Assembly: GCA_033557835.1 (NCBI GenBank)
Contig: JAWQRO010000239.1
Location: 1-46,903, forward strand
Origin: Helochares maculicollis
Taxonomy: Eukaryota; Arthropoda; Insecta; Coleoptera; Hydrophilidae
Length of the DNA: 46,903 bases
Direction of reading: 5' to 3'
Shown here: one piece after another, positions 13,199-25,400 of the stretch
Position numbering within the stretch: the stretch's first letter is position 1
How the letters are laid out: every line of letters begins with the position of its first letter
Translations under genes and position numbers: made by a program
The notes under the pieces: generated by a model
The model's database searches: none
The model's input: the letters and a program-made list of their open reading frames with translations, nothing else
What the model was told of the DNA's origin: nothing

Positions 13199-14505
13199 TG
13201 CTTAAGTTGACGCCCTTAAGTGAAGAGCGAAGCCTAAATTGGCTGCGCCGAATGCGCAGCTGCCACTTTTTATAGATCTTAGAATATAACTTTTCCTTCT
13301 TAATTAATTATGTTCTTATACTGCGATTCGAATAGAATGTACGATTTAAAAGTATAAACAAAATCAAATTTCGTTGAGACAGTTTTTCAAACGATTTAAA
13401 AGTGCGAGTATTAATTTCTCTAATTATAGCTTTTTATAGAAGAGTCTTCAACTCAATCCGATTTTGTTTATTCTTATGAAACGTGAACAACATTAGAATC
13501 GCGACACAAAAATATGGTCAATCAAGAGTGTTAATCTAAGCTTCTAATATTCAAAAACTTTTCACTATTAAGAGCGTCAACCTCAATTTCTATCAACCAA
13601 AATATTTTGCTATTTAGAGCGTCAACTAAGATCTTTTTTATATAACATAATAGTTTCATTTGCTAATACGTAAAGCAATGCTGTTATCACTACAATTCTT
13701 TTAGATTCATTTAATAAAAGGTTCGTTGACATTTTAAACAACATGCTTTTGGATGTTAGAAGCTTAGGTTGACGCTCTTAATTGGAGAGCAAAGGTCGAA
13801 TCGGCCAAACCGAAGGCGCAGCTTACACTTTTTATAGATCTTATAATATATCTTCTTTTTATTGATTAACCATATTTTTGTGTGTTTTGTGTGCTCACAC
13901 GTTTTATAGATGTTCAAATTTCGCTTTTCATTCTCGATTAATTTTGTGTCACGATTCAATTGGTAGTTACAATTCAAAAGTATAAGCAAAATTAAATTTC
14001 GATGAGTACTATTCTACAACAATTTTTCAAACAATCTAAAAGTGAATTTCGCTAGTTAGAGTTCATTATAGAAAAGTCTTCAACTCAATCTGATTTTATT
14101 TATTTTTTTGAATCATAAACTACAATCGAATCTCGGCATAAACATATGATTGCACAAGACCTAACAAAGCTATCTTCTTACATCTGCAAAACGTCTAAGC
14201 TGCGCTTTCGACGCTGCCGATTCGAGCTTCGCTCTTCAATTAAGAGCGTTGATATAAGCTTCTAAGATATAAAATCATTCCGCTATTAAGAGCGTAAACT
14301 AAGACTTTTTATTACATACCATAATGGTAACATTTGTTAATATGTGAAGTAACGCTGTTGTCGATTCAGTTCTTCTAGGTTCATTTGATAGGTAGTTTAC
14401 AGTTTTAGTAACGAAATGTCTTATGAATGTTTAATTTAGGTTGAAAGTCTTAATTGAGGGCGAAGCTTGAATTGCTTACGCCGAAGGCGCATCCTATGCC
14501 TGCTA
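13199..14505. repeat. Tandem array of 562-672-bp units with fold-back ends
   Basis: Unit A (about 13199-13760) and unit B (about 13761-14432) align along their whole length: both start ttaagttgac/ttaggttgac, share ctttttatagatctta about 70 bases in, and share tcttcaactcaatc(c/t)gatttt later. A third copy is cut off after about 70 bases (14433-14505). Within unit B the start (13758-13825) recurs inverted at 14195-14265, giving arms of about 68 bp around a core of about 370 bp. The motif ttaagagcgtcaacctaag and its variants recur several more times (13569, 13612, 14282). The structure resembles a MITE or fold-back element amplified in tandem. Confidence 0.8.
13758..14265. repeat. Inverted repeat pair (68-bp arms) in array unit B
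   Basis: The left arm starts agaagcttaggttgacgctc and the right arm is its reverse complement, ending gagcgttgatataagcttct, with scattered mismatches. The arms can pair into a long stem. In unit A the corresponding right arm is reduced to about 25 bp (near 13530-13555). Confidence 0.75.
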
Positions 14506-17500
14506 CAGATAGGGAATAATTTCATTTTTATGATAAATTTGTAATGTTAAAAGCGAGACGAATGAGTGTTAAAGGAAGGAGGCGATAGCCTTGTTTCACA
14601 AACAAACGACCAGATATGATCAAAATTAATTCAGGGGTACTCAAAATGTGAAGATCCATCAAAACCTTGAGGTCGAATTTTTTGATGATCGCAATACTTT
14701 CCGTTATATTTTGTATAATAATACGGGAATGTAAAAACCTAAACAGCTTTAGTTTAATCTGTCTCAAGATCTCCAAATCACAAGAAGTAATCTCGTCATG
14801 AAGTGATAATGAAAAACTGGAAACACATCAATCCACTACATCCACTAGTAACATAGTAATAAAACAACAGAAGATTTAAGAAAGATTGGCCAATTCACCT
14901 AAAGTAAGGTAGCAGAGGTTTCTCAATGGAGAAAGCAACTTTTAATGAAGAAGTCTACAAAATTCCCAATTCTAATTATTTTACCAAGTGTATAAAATAT
15001 AACCGATGTCATAATAAATAAAACACATGTGGATAACGCCTACAAAACAGCAAACTTCTACTGCTGACAGGATTAAATTTTCATAAAAGAAATGCATTGT
15101 TAATTTTTACGGCTATGCAAGCTTATGTAATTTCAAGTTTGTCTAGTATGAGAATTTCAGAGAGACATTTTCGGTCATTCGATTCAATTGATTCAAATTT
15201 CCTAGCTGCCAATTCGTAATAGTCCTTAGAAGACAAAATAACAACTCTATAGTTTACTTGAAATCATTGAATACTTTTTATATTCACTTTTGTTTTTTCA
15301 TCATCACAGGTCTACAATTATATACACGCAAATATACATAAATAAATATACATAGAACATGTAGTCGAGAAAGTTAAGATCGTTAAATCGATGATTTATT
15401 TTGGCAACATCTTCCCTAAATTATACTTTTTCTCTATGAAATGTAGTAGCTATGAATAAGTATGACCTCATTTAACGTTACTATAATATACTTAATCAAA
15501 TTTGAAGGTTTGGGTCAATAAAATTGTTTTATTATATAGTACAAAAATTGTTTTGGAGCAGCAATGAAATCAAGCCAGCATAATGCGATCTTAGTTCGGC
15601 CTTTGTAGCAATTATATAAGAAAGTAAATAGAGATACTTTGGTGCAAATTTACAGAGCAAACATTGTTTCGAAACTAACAAAAAGGTACTAATCCAGTAT
15701 GGTAAACAAAGGCTGTTGGTTGAAGCAAACGTAAAATGTACGTGCATAGTAGGTAGTTTGGCTTTGTAATCGAGAACGTCATGTCAGACGGCTTCAATGT
15801 TTTGCAGTGTTTGTTCTACTGGGCAAAGTTGTGCTTTGCTTGAAGTGGCCAGAGAGACATGTCCAGGATGATTAGAAGTAAAAATGCAAGAGTGTGCTTC
15901 AAGGTAGGATCAGAAAACTATAAAATGCGTTGATCAATGTCGAGTTGATTCAGGAAACATTATGAAAGCTGTTGATTCATATCGATTAATTTTAAGAGTG
16001 TGTTTCAGAATAAACCCATTGGTGTATTGGTGGTACATTTACCTCCTTCGGAGTATAACTAAGCAATATTCTCTAACAAAGTTGTATCCGTAATACTCAA
16101 AGTATGCGCATATCTAAAGTAAAAGATTACAATAATGTTACATCCTCATTCATGAATACAATATCTATAAAATTGAATATATTTATCACGCATAGTGGTC
16201 TGCTCACACCTCTAACAGTTACTAAGCTAAAAGCTTTTGCTTAGTCTGTCACGCATGGCGTAGCAAAAACACAGCCAGTGGATGGATCAAAAAACACCAG
16301 GTTCTATATGAATGCATGCTAGATCTGTAGGTTTACCTACAGTTTTATCGAGCAGGTTGTTCTTTACAATGACTGGCATTACCGCTGTTGTTATTCTTAT
16401 TATTATTCCTGTAATCGCCATGCATCCATTACATTACGAGATCATATCGAAATATCTCGTAGGTGGAACAGGATTACCATCACGTGGGCTCAAAACATCA
16501 TGATACTTGTACAGTTGCATTCTATTTTGTCCCACACCTAAAGGTCAATCATTACGAGCTGCTCGTTGATGTAGCGATTAATTTAGACATTAATTTTCCA
16601 GATGTGCCCAGATGCGGTCTGGCCCAAATCATGCCGAAATTGATAGAGAATCTGCATGAACGCTCATTTATTACCTAAGTAAGCATGACAAGCCGCGCCA
16701 GGCCAAAAATGGGCTTTGGGCATGAAGATCGAAATCGTGTGATCTACTTCCACTTATCCCATAACTCACATTTTCACACAAACCTATCAATTTTTCAACC
16801 ATCCGCGACCGAATCGTGATGACGCCTTAGGACTTGAAGAAATCACTACGAAATTGGCTATGCATTGAAGTGCACAGGAAATTCAGTTCATAGTTGGTAA
16901 TATACTTGGTTAGAGCTCGGATACGTGGTAAGAGCATGGCAGGTACTCCGCTCATTCCACGGCAATCTGGTATATCTCACGGGTGTTGCCATGTTCTTAA
17001 TTCGTAGGTCAAGATATTGTTGAACCGGAACTTCATTATCGTGCCTCTTTTATTTCTATTACTTCTCTTTGCCGTTCTGCTCTGTGCGAGCAAGGTGAAG
17101 AGACTGTGAGTCATCCAAAGTTGGTGCGAACTCAAAAGGTGCACTGTCAGGTCCATTATTTATATTTAGGTTGAGGATGGCGCTTTGGAAGAGTGTCAAA
17201 AAATTATTTGTTGAGATTCGACAAGTTAAATGGTATCAGTCGTGTGTAAATCTAAAATAATTGTCAGATCAAATAGATTAATAATAATTAAAATGTTTTT
17301 GTGTTTCGCTTTCAACGACGATCATAGTTCGAAACTCACCTGCTTAGCGGAGGTGCGTTGCGCTGCAGTTCCGTCCTATTGTTCCTTTGATATTGCCATG
17401 GCCTTTCTCGGTCACGATTATGACACTCATTATAACCCACAAAAATTCAACCTTTATGTACTAACAATGTGGCTGGGTTGTAACAAGGATGTCTGTTGAT

Positions 17501-18950
17501 ATAATTTGCCATTTGTTTTGAAAAACTGCCGCTTGTGCGGGTACGACTTTCATTTGCGTGCGAATTATTGTGTTGTCAAGATCGTGGTTTTCCCATTTTT
17601 TCACTCTCGTGTATGCGAACTATACATACTTAGAATTATCTAGCGAGATTACCAATTGCAGCCTACTGTCCATTATAATAATGTTGACTATCGCTTATTT
17701 TTTACTATGGTACCCTCTTGAGAAATTCATGGGAGAAACAGAGATCTAAGTTTCGTAAATTGTGAACCTGTTTGCAAGTTTCAATAAATTAATAGCAACA
17801 AATACTAAATATTCTACATTTTCACCAACATTGATAAAAATTCAGAAACTAGCAGCAAGTGTACTTCAAAGTACTCAGAAGAAGTATGAATCATGCAAGT
17901 TATTTTTGGAAAGAGAAATGTCGCAACTAATAGATTCTTTAAGGTAAAATAGGAAAATATGTTAAGAATCCCTAATCATTAGTACTGAGATTTTACAAAC
18001 ATTTCTATTGAAGCCTTGAAATCGAAACATTAACGGAAAATTAATTCATGAAAGAATCAATCTTTATGTCCATAAAGCACTAAATCATCAACGCGTAGTT
18101 CAAAAGGCTGAACCAATGAGTATAAAATGCATTAACTTTGTTGTGTAGGTATCAAATAAGGAAGAAATTTAGAAACTTCCTTATAAAATTGTTACTATAA
18201 TTGAATGTGTTTGTAACGACTCATATAAATTTTAAAATCGCTATAATATTCGTTAGAAATTAAGGGATGCATGTATAAAAGTACAAATCTTAGATTTTTT
18301 AGAAAATGATGGTATATTTTCAGCTTACTTGGAAACATCATCATCGTTGTTAATATGGTCTAGATTCATATCTTTCTCATAAAATTAAAAAATAATTATT
18401 TTTACAAAGTCTGCGAGCTGTTCGTCTAAAAATATACAGACAGAAATGTTGGTTCCCTATACAATTGCTGAAATTTGTTTCTATAGTTAAAATAACTGAA
18501 AAACTGAAAAATAACTGAATCCAGCATGGTTGAATGTCCAACTTACGCTTGGCTTGTTATTTTAAGATAAAATTTCTATTGAAAAACAGATTCCATCAAT
18601 AGTTAAGGATAATTCTTTTAAGCAATTATGATGCCTTAAAACAACTGTATTAGATAACCCTTTCTGGGAAGCGTTAAATCATTTCTTTTATTTAAAGTAA
18701 AACCAAGATTTGTGACTTTGGCTAATTTTCTGATAAACCTTACATAAATCCAATCGTACTCGTAGAGTTTTATCTGTTAATTTTTGATAAAAGTATGCGA
18801 TTTTATTTGAGTTTGATGAATTTCATCTGAAGCAGCAACGCATTCTAAGATTTCATAGATTTAAAAACGTTCACATGTAAAAATTGATGAGAAGTTTAAA
18901 ATGTCATTTTGTTATAAAGAGATAGCGCATAAAATCTATTGCACTAACCT
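14506..18950. other. Non-coding stretch, no gene supported
   Basis: Open frames at 14528-14776, 15532-15747, 16312-16678 and 17230-17499 show no domain. 15.3-15.4 kb is simple-sequence rich (atatacataaataaata). 16.25-17.55 kb is less AT-rich and non-repetitive, which may mean conserved non-coding DNA. A short imperfect palindrome lies at 16222-16244. 17.9-18.9 kb is AT-rich and featureless. Confidence 0.35.
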
Positions 18951-20116
18951 TTGGAACCCAAAGCGCAAGTTTTATGGTAAGACTGTCCACTACAAAGCGT
19001 CATATTCGTTTGGTTGTTTACGAGTTAGTAAAGTTCTTCTTTTTCGTGTTAAGCGTGTTGAATTTTGAGTCAAGTAAAGAGCATTTGAGGCATGTAATGA
19101 TTTTCTTGTTCAATCAAAAAAAAGGAATCGGAAAGTCATCGAACTCTTGTACAGATTTACGGCGATCTTGCTCCCACTGCCAAGACTTGTGATCGCTAGT
19201 TTTAACGTTTCAAAAGTGGCGATTTCAATGTTATTGACAAAGAACGTGAAAGTTGACCAAAAAAGTTTGAAGACGACGAATTACAAACATTATTGGACGA
19301 AGACGATACTCAATCACAACAAATGATGGCGGAACAATTTAACGAATAGCCTGAGAGACATGTGGAAGATTCAAAAGGTTGGAAAATTGATTCCACACAT
19401 GTACACTGAACGAACGACAAATGGAAACACGGAAATCTGAGTGCGAAATGCTGCATTTACGCCACAAAAGAATGAGTTTTTTTGCATTGGGTTGCAACTG
19501 ACGATGGAAAATGGATATATTTTGAGAATTCTAATCATAGGAAATTGTGGTTAACGCCAGGACAACCATCAACATCGATTATAAAACCGGATGTAGGTGT
19601 GGTGGAATCAGAAGGGAATAGTGTACTACGAGCTTCGCAAGTCCGGCGAAATAGTTAATACCGTCCGCTACCAACAACAAACGTATTGATCGAAAAACAC
19701 CCAGAATGAGCTCGAAGACACGGCAAAATTATTCTGCAGCATGACAACGCCCCTCCACATTCAGCTAAAGTGGTCAAGAAGAAACGATTTCTTCGGTTGG
19801 TTGGGAACCCCTTATCCACCCGCCGTATTCACTAGACCTGGCGCCTTCTGATTATCACTTCTTCTCAGCGATGGGACATGCAGTGACTGAGCAACACTTC
19901 AAGACTTTCGAGGATGTGCAAAAATGACTCGATGAATGGATATCAATGAAAGTTGAAGCCTTCTTTTAGAGTGGTATCCATAAATTGCCTAAGAGGTGGA
20001 TAAAATGTGTAAAAAGCGAGGGCCAATACTTTTATTTAACATTTTTTACCATTATTCTTAAATAACTGCGTATTTTTCATGAAAAAAAACGACATTTTAA
20101 ACTTGTGCACCCGGTA
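18951..20116 (+). mobile_element. Mos1-like (mauritiana subfamily) mariner, near full length, inactive
   Basis: The ends were set by alignment with the inverted copy at 23547-24762: the left end begins ttggaaccc and the right end is acttgtgcacccggta. The 1166 bp fits the 1.2-1.3 kb of a mariner. Plus-strand frames give the N-terminal HTH (KEHLRHV), the linker, LNERQMETRKSECEMLH, VATDDGKWIYFENS, PPYSLDLAPSDYHFFSAMGH and GIHKLPKRWIKCVKSEGQYF, resembling Drosophila Mos1. The third catalytic Asp is kept, but multiple stops and frameshifts break the gene. Confidence 0.9.
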
Positions 20117-22272
20117 TATACAAGACAGAATTTTTAAATATGATCCTTTAAGTAATCTAAATCTGTTGAAAGTGCTATTCTCAATAAATTATTCTCTTCC
20201 ATACTAATTTAGTGAATTCCTCCCATTAAACCAAGTGTAAGTAAATATTAATGTTTTTTTATATACTGACGTAGTTTGTGGACATTAGGAATAAATATCC
20301 TGTTGGATATTGTTTCGATATTTTGTAATAATCTATAATAGTTTTTGTGATCCTGATACATCCATTTCTTTTGTAATAATCTATACTGAGCATGACCATG
20401 CACAGTTTCTGTTTGGTGATTTGGTCTTCTACCATCTTGCTTATTCGATTTTTAACGTCACTTCCATGAATTTGCGGAAATCTTGCGCATGTAGGATCTT
20501 CGAGTAACGTGTTGGCTGGTAAAGATAAAACAAATCGTAAGATGATGGTTTTATGTCGCCTACAGATTTTAAATAGTTTCGATCATTAATCTAATGATTG
20601 TTTCTATTTTCGTTTTCTGTTATCAGAACTAGAATGTTTGCCAGTATCATGGCGGCTGCAATTCGAAGGAACACGATCCACTGACCAGATGTAACGAACA
20701 GACAAAGTCATGATATAGTAGATAAAAATGCTTGTATCGCAGATCCTTCAATGAGTTCCTAAAGAGGGAGCCATACTAAAAAAATCACAAAATTCAGCAC
20801 TATTGAGATGAACAGTAGGCTGCAATTAATAACCCGTCTGTGGGTTTATAACTCCACACCAAGTACACACACATCCATCTACTCATAAAACACAATAATA
20901 CACAATCGCCTATTATATATTCAGCCTTCAAGTTTCATAGCTATCACTTGTTATCTACCCGACCAGAAAGTCGAGAATTCTAAATATGGATCTAAGAATT
21001 TATCACTTTTAATTTATTTAAGTCCATACTTACATACCCCTCGTGATCTTGTTGAGGTCATGGATGGTGTAGGCAAGGAAGGTCATACACAGGTGGGTTT
21101 CATCCTCATCCTGAGTACGAGGAACAAAAACCACCTTGCCTATTTATATGACAATTAATTTTGATTAATAACTCGCGATTTGTGATTTATTGCTTTGTTA
21201 TCGAATGGCAAAAATTAACACAAAACGCCACGGATCTTCCGAAGCATCTCATTAATCTATTTGAAATTCAAATCATACCAGTCTGTCATTTAATTTAAAA
21301 ATAAACCCTATTCTTACATTACATTATACACGAAGCTTAATCAAGGAAATCAAAGTCGAAATTTTGACGAACCTGATTATGTATTTAGATTCGGATGTCA
21401 GTCATTTTATAATAATAGAGGCTCGGTTATGTCGGCAAAATTTTCTTTAGTCTAGCATGGTCTTCCCATTTCTTATTTACTAGAAGTCCCAATTCAGCAT
21501 AATTTTTAATCCAATAGCAGATCATGTTCAAACGACCGCCATAAACATGTGGTTTGCAGGTTGTATACGAATATTATTACACCCTGTTCGTCATATATTT
21601 ATATTTCATATAATTAAATGTATAGTTGATACAAATGTATCTGGAGTGGATATAAAAATTCGTATGTGGAGAATGCAAAGAAGCAATGTGGGTAACCTGT
21701 GCAAACGACCTTTAAGGTGTGTTGCACTAGTATCAAGGTTGTCAACCTACATGGAATTATTGCAGAGACTAAGATACATTTCGCCATAATTGCCCAGCCC
21801 GTGATATACTTACACATAACAATAACAAAAATGTGGCGTACGCGAAAATTGGGGCCCGTTATATACAAACGGTTTAAGCACAATTTCAGCAAAATTTATA
21901 ACACTTAACTCGTTTTTATTGTCTTAATTCTCACACGGGTCCCGCTCGACTATTCGAGTATAATAAGTCATTTACGAACTGGGCTGTGTTTCTGGCTTTT
22001 TAAAAGGTAATTGTTTTAGTTTTGTTTTGGGTCACACCTGCTGGAGAAACAACCGATTTTAGCAACGCATTTCAGAAGGTTTAATTGTTCATTAATTCCA
22101 ACAATGCTGTCTCATGATTATTAAATTATTCATACTTTTATATGGCACACTGGTTGTAATAGAGAATTTATTTTGTTGTAAGATGAATGTTACTGCTACA
22201 TTTATGTATGTGTGTAAATAAAAATATTGCAATATTTGTTTTTGTTATATTTCAATTTTGTTTTTGTTCCAG
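20117..22272. other. STOX1 5' flank or upstream intron
   Basis: Lies between the plus-strand mariner and the first recognised STOX1 exon. Several short open frames (20310-20507, 21547-21908) show no domain. The promoter and any first non-coding exon of STOX1 should lie here or further left, but no initiator or TATA context can be argued. Confidence 0.35.
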
Positions 22273-22416
22273 GATGATTACTTAAGCATGAACCCTGGGA
22301 GGTCAGAATGTGCCGTGATGCTGCGACGTTGTATAGCTATTGTAGTGAGGAAGGAAGGATGTCAAGGAAATCCAGGGGACTTCTGGATGTACGAGAGCGG
22401 ATATCTCCTCTTTCAA
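22273..22416 (+). CDS. STOX1: STOX1 exon 1 (first recognised)
   Basis: Acceptor tttgttccag precedes 22273 and donor gtaagc follows 22416. It is open for 48 codons and ends in phase 0 with YESGYLLFQ, which continues into exon 2. A Met at 22288 (SMNPGRSEC) is the likely initiator if the upstream exon is non-coding. No promoter or upstream exon could be recognised in 20.1-22.27 kb. Confidence 0.75.
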
Positions 22417-25400
22417 GTAAGCCATTTTCCGCAACATTAAAGAGCTAGAGCTAAACACAAAAATTATACACATTTTCATCCAATCATATTACTTAGTTCT
22501 ATTTTAGGTTTTTCATTATAAATTGGACATAGACACAAACAATGGTTTTATACTCCTACTGTTTTAATTTATATTTGAAATTTCGCAATTCGTATGCATT
22601 GTTGGTCAAAATTTATTACAGGCTAACATAAATAATTATTTTATTTAGTACAATTTTTAAATCCATTAAAAATCATAATAATAGTCATGATAAAAGTACT
22701 CATTTTCCATCCATTTCTTACACGATATTTTTATTTTTGAAAGCGCTATGCAATTTTAGCCATTATTTAAAAATTAAACAGGTATTGTTCAGTGAATCGT
22801 AAAATATTGCAAAGGAGACATGTAATACATGTAATTGTATTTTTGCAAGCATTTCAAAGCTCATTTTGGCAGAAAATTAATAAGGCTCTTAAAGCATTGC
22901 TTGGGTCGTCAAAACGACATGGAATTGAATCATTTCAATTCAAAGGTTGTTCTATTTAGAACATGGCACTTGCGAGACATTCTGAGGCTTGTTATCAATA
23001 CGACTTTACCATACACGTAAAAAATAGTCATATTAAATTTATATTTTAATTAATTACGCAAATTTGTATTGACTATAAAATTATTTCATTTCATTTATCA
23101 TACTTATTAAGATATCATTGATAAAATGCATACTGAGCGTATTCAACTATACAACGACGTTCAACATCTTAAGACATGTTTTTGAATACAATGCTGACAT
23201 ATTCAAGAGAAACTAAGCATGTTATTGCTCAACTCAACTCAATTCAATTGGTTAAAACTCTTAAAGTGTCGATTCTAGTCTTACTGATTTACTGTTCGTC
23301 TACTCAATTATTTACTGCGTTTCTATTTGCGTACTGAATTATTTACTGCATTTTATATCAGTGACGCTTAACTATTTATCAAAGTTACTTGCTTGTAACC
23401 ATATTGAGCATCAAAAATCACATTTTCAACTTTGCAATTAGATTCTCCCAGTAAATGTTTTATTATTGATATTATTAATTTTATCAATCAAATATGAACA
23501 AATGAAAACTTCCTCTAAGGAGCTATTTTTCAGAATATACGATTTTACCTGGTGCGCAAGTTTAAAATGTTGTTTTTTCATGAAAAATACACAATTACTT
23601 AAGAACAATGATAAAAAAATCATTCAAAGTGTTGGCCCTCGCTTTTTACACACTTTATCCATCTTTCGCGCAATTTATGGATATCATTCCAAAAAAGAAA
23701 GTTTCAACTTTCATTGAAATCCATTTATCGAGCCATTTTGGCACATCCTCGAAAGTCTTGAAGTGCTGCTCAGCCAGTGCGTGTCCCATCAACGAGAAGA
23801 GATGATAACCAGAAGGCGCCAGATCTGGTGAATACGGTGGGTGGGGTAGGAGTTCCCAACCAAGCGAAGAAATCATTTATGTGACCACTTTGGCAGAATG
23901 TGCAGGAGCGTTGTCATCCTGCAGAATGACTTTGCCGTGTCTTCGAGCCCATTCTAGATGTTTTTTGATCAAAGCGTGGTTTAAATTGACCATTGTTGTC
24001 GGTAGTGGACGGTATTAACTATTTCGCCGGGTTTGAGAAGCTCGTAATACACTGCTTCCTTCTGATCACTCCAAACACACAGTATTGTCTTCCTCTCAAA
24101 ACGATCCGGTTTTGTACTCGATGTTGATGGTTGTCCTGGCGTTAACCACAATTTTCTTTGTTTAGAATTCTCAAAATATATCCATTTTCCATCGTCAGTT
24201 GCAACCCGATGCAAAAAAATCTTTCTTTTATGTCGTAAATGCAGCATTTCGCACTCAGATTTCCGTGTTTCCATTTGTCGTTCGTTCAGCTTGTGTGGAA
24301 CCCATTTTCCAACCTTTTGAATCTTCCCCATGGCTCTTAGGCGATCGCAAATGGCTTGCCGAGAGAAATTCAACTGCTCTGCCATTATTTGTTGTGTTTA
24401 CTTATTGTCTCCGTCCAATAATGTTTGTAATTCGGCATCTTCGAACTTTTTTGGTCGATTTTCATGTTCTTTATCAATAACATTGAAATCGTCACTTTTG
24501 AAACGTTAAAACCAGCGTTCACTAGTCTTGACAATTGGAGCAAGATCGCCGTAAATCTCTGCAAGAATTCGATGACTTTCCGATGCCTTTATCTTTTTAT
24601 TGAACAAAAAATCATTACATGCCGTAAATGTTCTTTATTTGGCTAAAAATTCGACATGTTTAACACGAAAAGTAAATATGCTACTAACTCATAAACAACT
24701 AAACGAATATAACGTTTTGTTGTGAGCAGTCCTACCAAAAGAATTGCGATTTGGGGTCCAACAGTTACTTCAATAGATTTCATACGCTATCTCTTGACAA
24801 CAAAACGACATTTTTAACTTTCTCAGCTGGTATATTCTCAATTGTAGTTCTTGTCAGAATTGGTTTCAGTCTTGCGGTTATATATTATATATACTCCCAT
24901 TCCATCCTTTATTTCCTGAACAATTTTTTATTTCCAACAGGTCCACCATTGGTAGAAATAAATCCAGCAACGTTTGTACTAAATTTTGAGCGAAATCCAG
25001 CTTTTATTGTAGAAGTATAACTGCTTGCTTAACTAGACATTGATTTTGATAACGTTTGTTAACTTGTACTTTTGATTTTTAAGATGTAGTTCCTTATTAC
25101 TTGCAGCTCTGGAAATTATTTTCTCTTTCTGATAAGACTTCCACATTGGTATGAAATCTCTATTCCTGTAAAAATCTAAATATAACTCAAATAGAAATCT
25201 CGCTTAAGTTTATAAAACATTCCTGCTAGTACTGTCTCCCAATTTAAGTTAGCTGGTAAAACTGTGTTTTTGTTATCTAAATGTTTGATCTCTCTACAAT
25301 TGCCTTCTTCACATCTCAATCTTAGTCTGCCAAGTGTAATTACGTTAAAATATCTGGGAATATCTTAATCCATTGCAATCTCAGATGGAGCTCCCACATA

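Noticed and set aside
10001..14505. CRISPR-like arrangement of repeats
   Set aside because: Units are contiguous without unique spacers of constant size, and the host is a eukaryote.
16222..16244. Palindrome ctaagctaaaagcttttgcttag
   Set aside because: Short and imperfect; such palindromes are expected by chance in AT-rich DNA.
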